Source: Dimorphilus gyrociliatus
Taxonomy: Eukaryota > Annelida > Polychaeta > Dinophilidae
Reading direction: 5' to 3'
Assembly (NCBI GenBank): GCA_904063045.1
Contig: CAJFCJ010000020.1
Location: 860,916 to 924,915, forward strand
DNA: 64,000 bases
The position numbers and the translations under genes were made by a program. A model generated the notes under the pieces. That model searched no databases and had not been told where the DNA came from. It worked only from the letters and a program-made list of their open reading frames with translations. Positions 24,657-35,710 of the stretch are shown piece after piece. Each line of letters begins with the position of its first letter. Within the stretch, counting starts at the first letter, position 1.

Positions 24657-25387
24657 TTAAAAAAGATTGTATAATACTTAAACGAATGAAATATATTTTT
24701 AACTAATAACATCTGACTGTTTTCATAAACATTATTAATATTAAATTGATATACTGTATGAATTTTTTATTTACGTCGATAATTCCGCCCCCATCCCTTC
24801 TATAACTAAAGAAAAAATTTACATTATCTCGCCTTATATTAATTACTGTTAAAGATTATTACTCCTATTATTCCTCTTTTACCATTGATTCTTCTATGTC
24901 AGGTGATATATACCGTCTTCCGATGTCACATGTTTTCTACCGTGAAGGCCATATAGGCTGCTATTATTCAATAATCACAATTATAAACAATGATCACTTA
25001 TTCTTTAACCTGAAAGTATATATTCAAACATAGATGTATCAACTTAGGTAACATTCAAAATCATTAATTTTCGACGGTATATTTTCAATCAATAGGCTAA
25101 TTCTTGTAATTATTAAAACATACGCGACATTACATCTTGGAGAATAAGTGACAACAGATTCTGTTAATTCTTTATTAGTATAGAAAAGAATAGTTAATTA
25201 TTGATATTTTTCAGAAAAAGCTAACCCTTCATCGAAACAACTACAGTTTTATCTATTTGGCCAAAGTTAGGATATAATATTTTTGTTTCGACGTTTATGA
25301 TCTTGTTTGTCAATCTAGTGCGATAATGAATATATTAATGAAATTCATCTGTTTTGAAATAGATATAGATTTAGTTCTTTTTAAATA

Positions 25388-25402
25388 GTATAGATGGCAC
25401 TT
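25388..25402 (+). promoter_or_regulatory. CTCF-like motif between copies 2 and 3
   Basis: GTATAGATGGCACTT, plus orientation, weaker than the GGCGCC versions. Confidence 0.3.
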
Positions 25403-25765
25403 TCACTTAAACTTAAAACTGAGGAAAGAGTAAGCGCATCATTAACTACTAAATAAATATACTTTAATTAGTCGTCATATACTTGACATACTTTTTGCCA
25501 ACCAATTCAAGAACGAAATTGGAGGTTAGATCAATGGAATATTGAAGAGTTTTTTAAATAAAAACGAATATTTCATGGCTAAACTTGTTCAATGAACAAT
25601 ACAAGATATCAATATATGGTCAACAAAGATTATTATTGGGAAAAATCCATATCAAAAATATACACGTTATTAATTGTAAAACCTTAAAGATCTTCATATT
25701 AATCCATTCTATCTTGATAATCTTGCAGGAAGAAAACTTTAAACTTTTGTTCCTAATATTTAAAT

Positions 25766-26830
25766 ATGAAAGTTTTTAATTCAATACTTGTTCTATTTCT
25801 TATTCAACAATCTTCTTTGGGTCAAGTATTTCAGGATGGAGAATGTGATACTGAAGTTAAAGATAGAATAAGAATAGGAAATGATCAAATTACACCATCT
25901 GAGTGTATGTCTGACCATACAAAACGCTTTGCATGCTATGAAGCTGGCTACGGTTGTTATAGGAGTAAAAACGAAATATCTGGATTTGTTTATAAACATG
26001 GAAATATTCTTTTTCAGGATCTAGAAGGTATAGAGGGTATATTAACAGCCCAAGATTGCGCTACCGAATGCTTGTTAAGAGCGGGCTGTTTGGCCTTTTC
26101 AATCCTTAATTTTAAGTATCTAAATATGTATTGCTTTCTGAAGACAAAATCATTTACTGCAGCAACACACTGGACTAATAAAAGTGTTAGTTATGACAGA
26201 ATTGCTTTTCCCCAACTGAGCTGTTTCAGTGGAGCGTGTTCAGCCGTCGTTTTGACGAGTAGTACAGCAATAAATCCAGTTAGTTGTCATTCACTGTGTA
26301 CTAGTACTAGTCAATGTACTCATTTCGTTCTTTACACTGAAAAATGTGAACTCTTTTCAAGTTGCCCTAATAATGTAAATGCTGTTAACAAAGTTACTTG
26401 TACAAAGTCTTCAATCCTCCTGTCCAAAGAGGACGTATATACTTATACGAGCATTCCAACGTTATACGATTCTGATGATTCATCTTGTGTCTCTCTGAAA
26501 ACTTCTCCTTTTAATTTGCGATTTCCATTTACGGAAGTAAACAATGCTCGCAACGGTCTAAGAGTTACAATAAAAGGATTAAATTTAAAGTGTTCAATAA
26601 ACGATATAAATTTTGAAAACAGTAATGTATTTGTCTATGTTCCGAGTGAAAAAGCATTTGATGCAACATTTATAGGCACATACAAAATGTGTTCACTTAC
26701 ATTATCAGCATCTTCTGAATGTACTTTTATCTGTCTTTGTGAAAATAGATATTGTGAAGGTATTTATATACGCGCCTTTAAAATTCAAGATGAAAGTAAA
26801 GTCTGCGAAACAAGTTTGAATTTTATTTGA
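25766..26830 (+). CDS. secreted Cys-rich protein: trefoil-like, PAN-like repeats, Cys-rich C-terminal domain (copy 3)
   Basis: Intronless, 354 residues. Signal peptide MKVFNSILVLFLIQQSSLGQ. The module order is the same as in copy 2: trefoil-like (ECD..DRIRIGNDQITPSEC..FACYE..YGCYRSK), PAN-like (DCATECLLRAGCLAFS...CFLKTK), second PAN-like (SCHSLCTSTSQCTHFVL...CELFSSC) and C-terminal domain (YDSDDSSCVSL...LRFPF...CTFICLCENRYCEGIYI...CE). It is closest to copy 2, sharing the IRIGN and ITPxECMSD blocks, so the two probably duplicated most recently. The 1.1 kb upstream carries no other gene. It lacks the evident TATA box of copy 2. Confidence 0.9.
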   Translation: MKVFNSILVLFLIQQSSLGQVFQDGECDTEVKDRIRIGNDQITPSECMSDHTKRFACYEAGYGCYRSKNEISGFVYKHGNILFQDLEGIEGILTAQDCATECLLRAGCLAFSILNFKYLNMYCFLKTKSFTAATHWTNKSVSYDRIAFPQLSCFSGACSAVVLTSSTAINPVSCHSLCTSTSQCTHFVLYTEKCELFSSCPNNVNAVNKVTCTKSSILLSKEDVYTYTSIPTLYDSDDSSCVSLKTSPFNLRFPFTEVNNARNGLRVTIKGLNLKCSINDINFENSNVFVYVPSEKAFDATFIGTYKMCSLTLSASSECTFICLCENRYCEGIYIRAFKIQDESKVCETSLNFI

Positions 26831-28512
26831 ATAGTAATCATACACAATAAACAATGAAATTTATTGCATAAGAATATACTGTTTAATATATTAAAACTGG
26901 TTTTATTGTGAGGCAATTGCCTACAAAATTTTCAATTGTTATTTGTATTTTTCTGCTTTTCTTGTTTACAAAGTTGAATGGATTTTCATGTTCTTATTAT
27001 GTTATACAGAATTCAATAAAATGTATAGAATATTAATAATTGACAAACCAATCAACTGTCAAAAATTGGCTAATATGTATTCGGTTTATTGTATTTCTTA
27101 TTATATTTATAAATGTCCTATAATGTTGTTGGCAGATCTGTACTAAATCTGGAACATTTAGTAATGATTGAAGGAGTTTGTCTTATTAAAAAGATATTAT
27201 TTGCGGCTTTTTACTAAAAGATGGCATTTCTAAAGCTAATAACAAATATAAGTACCATTTCGTTTGAATAGTATGTTTACTAAATCATATGATATCCTTA
27301 AGACAATAGTAATATACAGTATAATATATATTATTGCGCAATTTTTAGAATGGTATACGCTGCTTTTTATCACAAACTTGTAATATATTCTAAGATTTTT
27401 CATTTCCTGGTTTAAAGACTGTAGTACCTCTATAAAGAGACGATCCAATAGGATCTCAATGAGCATGTTCAGCAAATGTGGTTGATTTAAAAAAACACAA
27501 TATTGTGTATACTGCCGAATGAAGGGAATATGATTAATTAAACATTTAAATCGTTTATTGTTTACAAGAAGAAAAAACTGGAATTCAGTATTTCTACGAA
27601 CGCTTTATGTAAAGTATAAAGAGCAGAGCATATTCTATATCTAAATCTAAAATACAGCAGAAAGAGCTTTTAAACTTAGTCTAGCAGACTAGAATCTATC
27701 AATTCATGTAATCCTTAAGATTTTAGGATTGTCAATTTTCCTTTGGGAGATAAAATCCATTTTACTCTGCAATGGATATATACGTATAAGATATGTATCA
27801 TCAGTTTATCTAATATCTCCTATACGCTCTAATAATCTTTATTTATAATGTAAGTACTCTAGATCAATAGTCTTCGATAAAGAATATCGGCAGAGAACAT
27901 AGTCATGACAAACATGTTTTCTATGTTATTTGCAAATTTTATAGGATTGTACAAAACGTACAATAGATGGCATTTCTTGTTTAGCGTTTCTAGAAAATGA
28001 AGATTGTATTGAAAGCAGGAGAGATAAAGTAGACATTAGAAAGAGAATTGTAATAACCGCCAAAAGATAGGAAAACTAATGATTTATTTATCATTATATT
28101 AAGAAATCTTTAATGATTGAGTTAATCCGAGTACATTATCTCTACATTGTGTATATGGTTTAAAAGAAAAATTTGACAAGTATCGATATACAAGCTAACA
28201 AAGGGAATGTTTATTACTCTGCACACTTAATATATTTCATTATTCATCAATAAAACTAATAAATACATAAAAAAAACACCTCATCTTGACAAACTCATTT
28301 CTTAAAATAAAATCTTTATTGATTGACTATAAAGAGGTTATTTGCTTTTTAAGTCGAAGATTTAAGACTTCTAGGAATAGATCTTCAAAACGTTGAGTGC
28401 TCATAAAATTCATTATATAGCATGTTTCTATATGTTTAATAGAATGTAGATAGATTCTGTTTAATTAATGAAGGAGAAAACAGCTTCAAGAAAGTAATTC
28501 TTCCATCAATTA
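26831..28512. other. interval between convergent secreted-protein copies 3 and 4
   Basis: AT-rich with no exon seen. TATACAGTATA at 27313-27323 and a CTCF-like ACAATAGATGGCATTT at about 27959-27975. Confidence 0.5.
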
Positions 28513-29532
28513 CTAGTATATAATCTCACATATTTGAATGTTTTCTTTAGACACAAAAAACTCTATATAAAGTCCTTCACAAACTCTATTACCACATTTG
28601 CAAGAATAGACACATTCGCTTGAGTTTGATGATAACAAGTTACAATTTTTGTAGAATCCAGATAATCTTAGATCAAAGACGGGTTTAGCTGGAATATATA
28701 CCATTATATTGCTTGAGTTATCAGAATTTTGTATATTATCATCGCATATTAACGATGATCCGACAATGGAAACATTAAACGGCTTGAAAGGATTATTAAC
28801 ATTAGGAAAAGGAAAACGCACTGTAGAAGTCGTTGACTTTAAAACTGTACATGTTACATTATTTGAATCAGTTACAATATCAGAAATTTTTGTATCGTAA
28901 TAGGACAGAATTTCTGTTTTTATTGAACATGTAATGGTTTGAAATCTATTCTTCTTTAAAGTGCATTTTTTGTATAAATTACAACTATCAAGGGAAATTG
29001 AAAAGTAATTACAATTTCGATTTGATTTACAAGCTTGTTCGCACAGTGAAAAATTTTTAGAACTGTTCTCAAAGGCAGTTTCAAGGCATGTTCCCTCTTC
29101 GCATGATAAATTTTCCGAAGCGTATCTAGAAAAACTAAAGAAATTATTATGGTCTTCTCCTTTAAAAGTAAATTTTCTGCTTATATGACATACATCATCT
29201 GTAGATTTATATGAAAATCCTTTACAAGTATTATCTGTTACACAAGCTTTCCAACAATCTTCAAGGGAGTAATCGTCTCTCCTATCATCTGAAATAAAGA
29301 ATCCATGTTTGAATTGAAATCCAGGAAAAATATCGTATTTGCTTCTAAAGCAGCCATAATTTGAATCAAAACATTTAAAACTAATAGTTGAGTCGGATAT
29401 ACATTCATTAAAAGTTATTTCTCTGTCCCCTAAACGATTTCTTTCGGCTATAGGTATGTTACATTGGGAATTATCATTATTATCAGTTAAAATGATTGAA
29501 ATCTTAATAAAGAATAAGAGAACTTTAAGCAT
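28513..29532 (-). CDS. secreted Cys-rich protein: trefoil-like, PAN-like repeats, Cys-rich C-terminal domain (copy 4, inverted)
   Basis: Intronless, 339 residues, on the opposite strand to copies 1-3. Signal peptide MLKVLLFFIKISIILTD. Trefoil-like module: CNIPIAERNRLGDREITFNEC, then FKCFD and YGCFRSK. PAN-like repeat: DCWKACVTDNTCKGFS...CHISRKF; second repeat: LCEQACKSNRNCNYFSI...CNLYKKC. C-terminal domain: VTDSNNVTCTVL...VRFPFPNVN...CVYSCKCGNRVCEGLYIEFF...CEI. It is the most divergent intact copy: it has GD where the others have GN, and Lys before the Cys of the CY pair. The PIAER segment resembles an ordinary trefoil start (PxxER). Several NxS/T sequons suggest glycosylation. Confidence 0.9.
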   Translation of the reverse strand: MLKVLLFFIKISIILTDNNDNSQCNIPIAERNRLGDREITFNECISDSTISFKCFDSNYGCFRSKYDIFPGFQFKHGFFISDDRRDDYSLEDCWKACVTDNTCKGFSYKSTDDVCHISRKFTFKGEDHNNFFSFSRYASENLSCEEGTCLETAFENSSKNFSLCEQACKSNRNCNYFSISLDSCNLYKKCTLKKNRFQTITCSIKTEILSYYDTKISDIVTDSNNVTCTVLKSTTSTVRFPFPNVNNPFKPFNVSIVGSSLICDDNIQNSDNSSNIMVYIPAKPVFDLRLSGFYKNCNLLSSNSSECVYSCKCGNRVCEGLYIEFFVSKENIQICEIIY

Positions 29533-29756
29533 TTTCTCTATTATTTTTTTCTCTTCTCACTGTTATAAAGGTAAACTTCAAATAGAAGAAAAGAAAGTTA
29601 TCATCTATATTTATATCAGAAAAGATGTGCATCAACTATCGAGATTTAAACGTTTTCTAAATAAAATTCTTTTACATAGCTTACAGAACAAACAACGTAA
29701 AATAAAAATGTTTAACATTAATTAAGAGAGATATTAGACAAACAAAATGTCTAATT

Positions 29757-29782
29757 GGTATATATATATATATATATATATT
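29757..29782. repeat. TA dinucleotide repeat
   Basis: Short pure TA run upstream of copy 4. Confidence 0.85.
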
Positions 29783-30340
29783 TCTATCAATTGCGAGAGC
29801 ATACATATTCTCTTCTCGATTAATATACTCTGAACAAACCAAAAGACTTTCTTGATAGTTGTTGTCCTCTTCCTTTCGAAGGAAACGTTCAATAAAGCCT
29901 CTCTGTAACGCATAATACGCTTTTTAAATTCTTTTTAAAGAGGTTAAATATGGTATTGCAAATAAGATAAAATTAATTTAAATTAAAGGTTAATGACCTA
30001 TTTGGATTGTGTAGAAAAGGTTGTTGTTGTTTTGTTTTGTTTTTTTATCTTTTTTCTGCATTTCTGTCAGTCTCCTTTATATTGTAGATTGTTTTATTGA
30101 AATAATCAATGACAATTGATTTTAAGTGATAAAATTACGAAACTCCTTAATTGTCTCTTTTTGGAAAACCTAATAGTATAATATACTCTAGTAAAAGTCT
30201 TATATTGAATTTCACTAATTACTATTAAATATTTCGATAAATTTTGTTTTCTCTAAGAGAACCGTTTTAAAGTAGCATCCGTCTGTTTGCATACATTGTT
30301 TGACTAGAATAAACATATACGGTCTAGTCATTGAATTTTT

Positions 30341-30861
30341 GAACTTGGCGGATGTTCTGAAGCTGCATTTGCAAGTGAGGAACAGGATGTACCGGGTTGT
30401 AAAACACTCTGTAAAAATAGATCGGATTGTAATTACTTTTCTCTAACACCATCTGGATATGAGGTTAAGGAAACATGCAGGGTGAATAGAAACACGCAAA
30501 GTATTATTTCTTGTTCTAAATCTACCGTAATTTCATCCAAATCAGATTTCTTTTTACCAAAAAAAATATAGAAATAGTAACGGGCTCTAATTTTACAAAA
30601 TTTGTATTACATAGAATGCAAAGCTCATTCGTAGTTAGATTACACTTTCCAGGAAAGAATAAGTAATTTGGTCCATTTCTAGACCTAATGAAAGGATCAT
30701 CATTTTTATTCTCAGAAAATGAATTTGAAAATAGAATTGTCTGCTTTTGAAATGAATCAACGTTTGATATAAAATTTTTAGGATCTACAAGAGTATGTAA
30801 TCTAATATAACAGGGTTCTACAGAATGTAATTTCTCTAGTAATTGTGATGATGGATTTTTT
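30341..30861 (+). pseudogene. decayed fifth copy of the secreted trefoil/PAN-like family
   Basis: The plus strand encodes recognisable remains of the second half of the family. GGCSEAAF..., CKTLCKNRSDCNYFSLTPSG and CRVNRN...SCSKS align with the second PAN-like repeat of copy 2. After a frameshift in the A-run near 30565-30575, EIVTGSNFTKFVL and VVRLHFPG align with copy 4's C-terminal domain, then TFDIKFLG and STECNFSSNC follow. It is broken by the frameshift and by in-frame stops at about 30664, 30748 and 30808. The first half (signal, trefoil-like module, first PAN-like repeat) is missing, and the 3' end runs into a TA repeat. The minus-strand open frame over this stretch is an antisense shadow. 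Confidence 0.85.
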
Positions 30862-30869
30862 TCAGTCAG

Positions 30870-30871
<2 letters not shown>

Positions 30872-30916
<45 letters not shown>
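30872..30916. repeat. TA dinucleotide microsatellite
   Basis: About 45 bp of TA directly after the pseudogene; it marks its 3' breakpoint. It is followed by ACAGTGTA and a GA-rich tract (30928-30960). Confidence 0.9.
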
Positions 30917-30920
<4 letters not shown>

Positions 30921-31238
30921 TGTATGAGAGGGAGAGAGAGAAGATAAGAAAAGAAAGAATAAAAGAAGGAGTGGATAGATAGGCAGTTGTTTCATAAGAA
31001 AAGAGTACCAATTTCTATTGAGTAGATGATTAATATAAGCATCTTTCAAGAGAAAATACTGTAATGTCACTATATGATAGGTTTATTGATCAATTTAAAA
31101 TACTGAATAGAATAATAATCACAGAATAAAAATTTACACAAGCAAAAGCATGTGTTTGAGCAAAAGTCTGATCGATTTTTATATAATATAATATATCTTT
31201 TGATCGACTCTTTTGTTCCCCTCTCAGTTGTTGATTTT

Positions 31239-34200
31239 TCATTTATTTAAACCAACATTTACAAGATCATAGAAGGCTCCTTTTTTGCTTAAAAGTTCTG
31301 AAGCACTACCAAATTCAACAACTTTACCACTATCTAATACCGCAATTTTATCGCAGTCCATAATTGTATTTAGTCGGTGGGCAATGACTAGCATTGTACA
31401 TTCTGAAAAGTTCTCTCTAAGCACTGTTTGAATTACAGCGTCAGTGTGATTATCTATATTAGCAGTTCCTTCATCAATAACAATAACATAACTCTTTTTT
31501 AATAAAGCTCTTGCTAAACATATAAGCTGTTTTTCTCCAACACTTAAATTCTTTCCAAACTCGGCAACTTTTGATTCTAATTGATCATACTTACTCAATA
31601 GTTTATCTGACATTTGAACTTTGTTTAACGACATCCATATTTCTTCATCTGTATATTCTTCAAAGGGATCTAAATTTTCTCTAAAACTTCCGGAGAATAG
31701 GAAAGGATCCTGAGGTATAGCCGATATAGCAGATCTGGCCTTTCTTAATGGTACATCTTTGAGAATGTTAACGTGATCAAAAAGAATTTCCCCCTCAGGT
31801 TGTGCTAATTGAAATAAAGCAGATAGTATAGAACTCTTTCCGGCTCCTGTTCTTCCAACTATTCCAATCTGTGTTAGAGGTAGTACATATATTTATAAAT
31901 ATACTGTATATAGTGAAGATAAACTACTATTCCGTATATTATTTATACTAATTTATGTTGATTATTTTACCTTTTGAGATGATTTTATTTTCAAATCAAC
32001 CGAATGTAAAACATAGGGAAGACTCTCTTCATATTTGTATGACAGATTATTAAAGACTAAACCACCACTTGTGGGCCAATGTGGTGGAATAATACATTTT
32101 TTTTTTTGAATAGAATCTTCCGATTGCAGTTTTGTATATTCGGATATTCTTTCGACAGATGTCATCTAACAGTAAAAAAAAATAATCTTATTGATAAAAT
32201 TAATAAATAAAATAACTTACGGCACTCTCCAAATCGCTAAGGACCCTAAAAGCAAATTGAGTTGGAGTAATAAACATATTCAAATAGGTCAAGGCTAAAG
32301 CAGCTATGGCTGGATGAATATATTTGGCAAAGTAAGCGCAGGCCAATGTGGCGAAGAAAAGAAACAAGACCAGTAATGATCCATAGGCTAATTGGATAAA
32401 TCTGTATAAGTTGAGTAATAAGAAGGCAACCTTGGTATGAGTGTCGCTGAATTCGTAAAACTTTTTCATAAAATCCTTTTGCCTTTTAAATGTTCGAATG
32501 CTCACCAACCCATGAATAGTGTTATCTACATGATCGAAAATAGGACTTCTTTCGATAGCTTCCAACCTTTTTAGTTGACTGATATACGGCGTGATTTTCA
32601 AGAAAATAAATATCATACAACCCAAAATTGCCAGGAAAGGTATTGATAATAAATAAACGCTGGATATAGCCAAACCGATAGCAAACAAAGTTGCCCCAAA
32701 CCAGGTAACACAATCATCAAGGAGAGGACCAAGAAGAGTATCAACGAAGCCTAAATCCCTAGCAAATCTATTCAATATTCTTCCTTTTGGATTAGTGTGG
32801 AAAAATCTCAAAGGTACAGTCATTATCTTCTTAAACATCCTATTATGAAAGTTTACCGAGCACAAGGCAACATTTATAAAGAAAGTTGCTTGTCTTGCAA
32901 AATCCAAAACGATAATTAAACAAACAATAGTAAATAAAGGATATAATTTAGTAATTGTATCATCCCATGTTTTACCAAGATAATGGCTAAGAATCCTATC
33001 AAACCAAATTTTAAGACTGTATACAACTATAAAAAGCATGAGAGATAAGGTAAAGAGGAAGATACTTCCGCTTCTTATATACTTAATATAAGTTTTTAAA
33101 CCAGAAAAACCTTGCTCTCTACTTTCTTCAACAATAAAATTTTCTGTAGAGCTTAATTCGACATCTTTGACATGTTTTTCCTCGTCATCATTACTTTTAA
33201 CAGACTCCCTATTAATTTCCTTCAATTTCCCATTACTCATTTCATAAAGTATATCAACTTGTTTTAAACAATCAACCTGATGACTAACCAATATAACATA
33301 TTTATCCTTAAGAAATCCTAATACACATTCCTCCATTAATTCTTTAGCGACGTGTCGATCAACTGCACTAAGAGGGTCATCTAGCAGATACAAATCCGCC
33401 TTTCTATATATGGCTCTTGCTAATGAAATTCTAGCTTTTTGACCACCGCTTAACATAAAACCTTTTTCTCCAACTAGAGTTAAATCTCCAAACGCTTGCG
33501 CTTCAATATCCTTTTTGATTGGACAACAGAAAAAGTCAGTTATTTATGTCATAATTACTTTAGTTGTCTTTTAATCTTTAAAACCAACCTTTTGAAGGGA
33601 ACAAGCTTTTAGGACTTCTCTATACCTTTTTTCATCGTATGTTTCGCCAAAAAGTATATTTTCTCTTATTGTGTCATGAAAAAGCCACGACTCCTGAGGC
33701 ATGTAGGAAATACTACTGGTGACCGAAGTCTTTCCTCTCAAGGCATTTATCTCTCCTAATATTGCTAGTAACAGTGTTGACTGTAATAAAATAAATATAA
33801 TTTATTACAAAGAGCAGTTGAGCATAAATTCATCATTTTTTATTTTATTTTACCTTTCCCGAACCAACTGCACCAGAAATTCCAATAAGTCTCTTCTTAC
33901 CAGACTGAAATTCTATATTTTGAAGAAAATTTTCGGTTTTTCCTTTTTTTCCATAATTCTATTTGATGATATTATTTCATTTCAATAATTAATGGATTTT
34001 TACGTATAAATTAGATAACGATTACCATCCATCCTGTATGTAAATTTTGTATAGATAATATATCTTTTTCGTCTAAAACTTCTGTTTTTTTCTCGCTGCC
34101 AATTCCATGATGGTCTAGCTCAGTTAACATTATCTATTTGAAAATATTTTAATTAACATTAAGACTAAATTGCTGTATTAATTAAGACGTAAAACAAACT

Positions 34201-35710
34201 TGTACTCTTTTCATAGAAGCTGTACATTCGCTAGCGAAAAAGAGAGCCTCTGGAAACATTAGAAAGCATGGAGCTTCCAGAGCCATTACTAAAGCCATTA
34301 AATGAAAAAATGAGGGTAGAGACATACTATGATGGTAAGAGAATACATATGTTATACTGGTGAGAAAGAGTGTTATTTTTGCTCCACTTAATCCAATAAC
34401 TTTGTAGAATACTCTCATCATAAATGATACAAATATCTTAAAAATTTCTTTCTTTCTTAAAGTTTGAATAACTGATATGAAATGTCTTTCCCAAACCAAC
34501 ATCTTAATTGCTTGCATACCGCTAAGAACCTCATTCATTGTATTGACTCTTTTATCAGTCTGCTTTGCTATCCTATATCGCATTGAACCTTGTCTGGACG
34601 CTAATACACACTGCAGTGATACAAGAAACAAGACTGTTCCAAAAACCGTTAATGAAGTATATATTCCATATGAAAAGCCAATTACAAAAACAATCGTTAG
34701 GGCAGTAAATGGTCCCGAAAAAAGATGTAAAACTCTTATAAAGAATTGAGGTATCTTTTCAAGGTCGTTTGAAAATAAACTAATCATATGACCAGATGAT
34801 ATATGATACAATGTTTCATAGTCCAAGGTAAGAACCTGGAACCCCCCAAGAAAAAGACATATCCTACCTTTAAAAGGTATCTTTTACAAAATTTTATCGA
34901 AAGACTGACCTTTTGATATAGTATAGATGAAAATGCGCATCTTATTCGAATACCTGTCTCTTCCATACGATAGACGCTATATCTTTGAATAACAAAAGAT
35001 ATGGCATTTAAAGGGGCTGTTGAACGAAATTATCATTTGTATGATTATTAAAAGAATATAATTATAGGTATGTTGTTGTAGCATACCAATAACGCCAGCC
35101 TTAATATACGTCAAGTAATTAGTTGTCTTTTGAATATCTGTGATCAAGCTTCTAATTAGGAAGGCAAATGAAATTACCAACACATCCTGAAATATACATA
35201 AAAAATCTTAAATATAAAATTATAACATAATTAGTTCAGTTTTCTATCAATTCATTCAATCATTTTATTAATTACTCATTCATAAAAAAATACTTACTCC
35301 TATAAATTTAAACAATAACGATACTAAAAAGTCCACTAAACAAAATCTCATGATCCCTAGCATAACTGAATATCTCAAAGTATTATCTTTTTTTCTAAGT
35401 ATTCTAAAGAAGAAGAGAATTCGATATATGATAACATCTTCTACGATTTGGTTTATATATCATATTTATATATACATACTTGTCCATCTTCTTATGTAAA
35501 TCAGCAGCGCAGTGGTCAGGTAGTTTCTCATATTTTGATATTCTTTCCATCCAATCATCCTTACCTATGACTTTGTTAACCCAACTGTTTAAATGTAAAG
35601 AAAAAAAAATAGTTAAAAATAAGATAAAGAAAATAAAAGGCTATTAGAGCAAACCAGAAGGTAAACTTGGTAAACCAGTTGGAATTGACATAAGGATGCG
35701 GAATAGACAT
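31239..35710 (-). CDS. ABCC-family (MRP type) ABC transporter, short form without TMD0
   Basis: Twelve coding exons on the minus strand: 35710-35655, 35584-35480, 35403-35298, 35186-35087, 35016-34910, 34835-34200, 34133-34026, 33958-33854, 33780-33589, 33510-32221, 32165-31971, 31868-31239. All junctions keep frame; the protein is 1209 residues. The layout is TMD1, NBD1, TMD2, NBD2. NBD1: Walker A GAVGSGKS (435-442, split by an intron), LSGGQ (525-529), Walker B LYLLDD with Asp550 where the catalytic Glu would be, and VSHQ. NBD2: Walker A GRTGAGKS (1005-1012), signature LSVGE (1108-1112), VIVIDE with Glu1133, and IAHR with His1164. One degenerate and one competent ATP site is usual for ABCC. 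Length and a short N-terminus with FTFCWVNKVIG point to the ABCC4-like group, which exports organic anions, conjugates and cyclic nucleotides across the plasma membrane. The substrate here is unknown. The start is the first Met in frame; a TTTCAG upstream hints at a spliced 5' UTR. Confidence 0.95.

Noticed and set aside
28709-28900. Plus-strand ORF inside the 28513-29532 gene, and similar frames inside copies 1-3
   Set aside because: They are shadows of the real Cys-rich proteins, with no signal or domain of their own.
30522-31070. 182-codon minus-strand ORF
   Set aside because: It is antisense to the decayed secreted-protein copy and runs through a TA repeat (IYIYIY). The family homology is on the plus strand.
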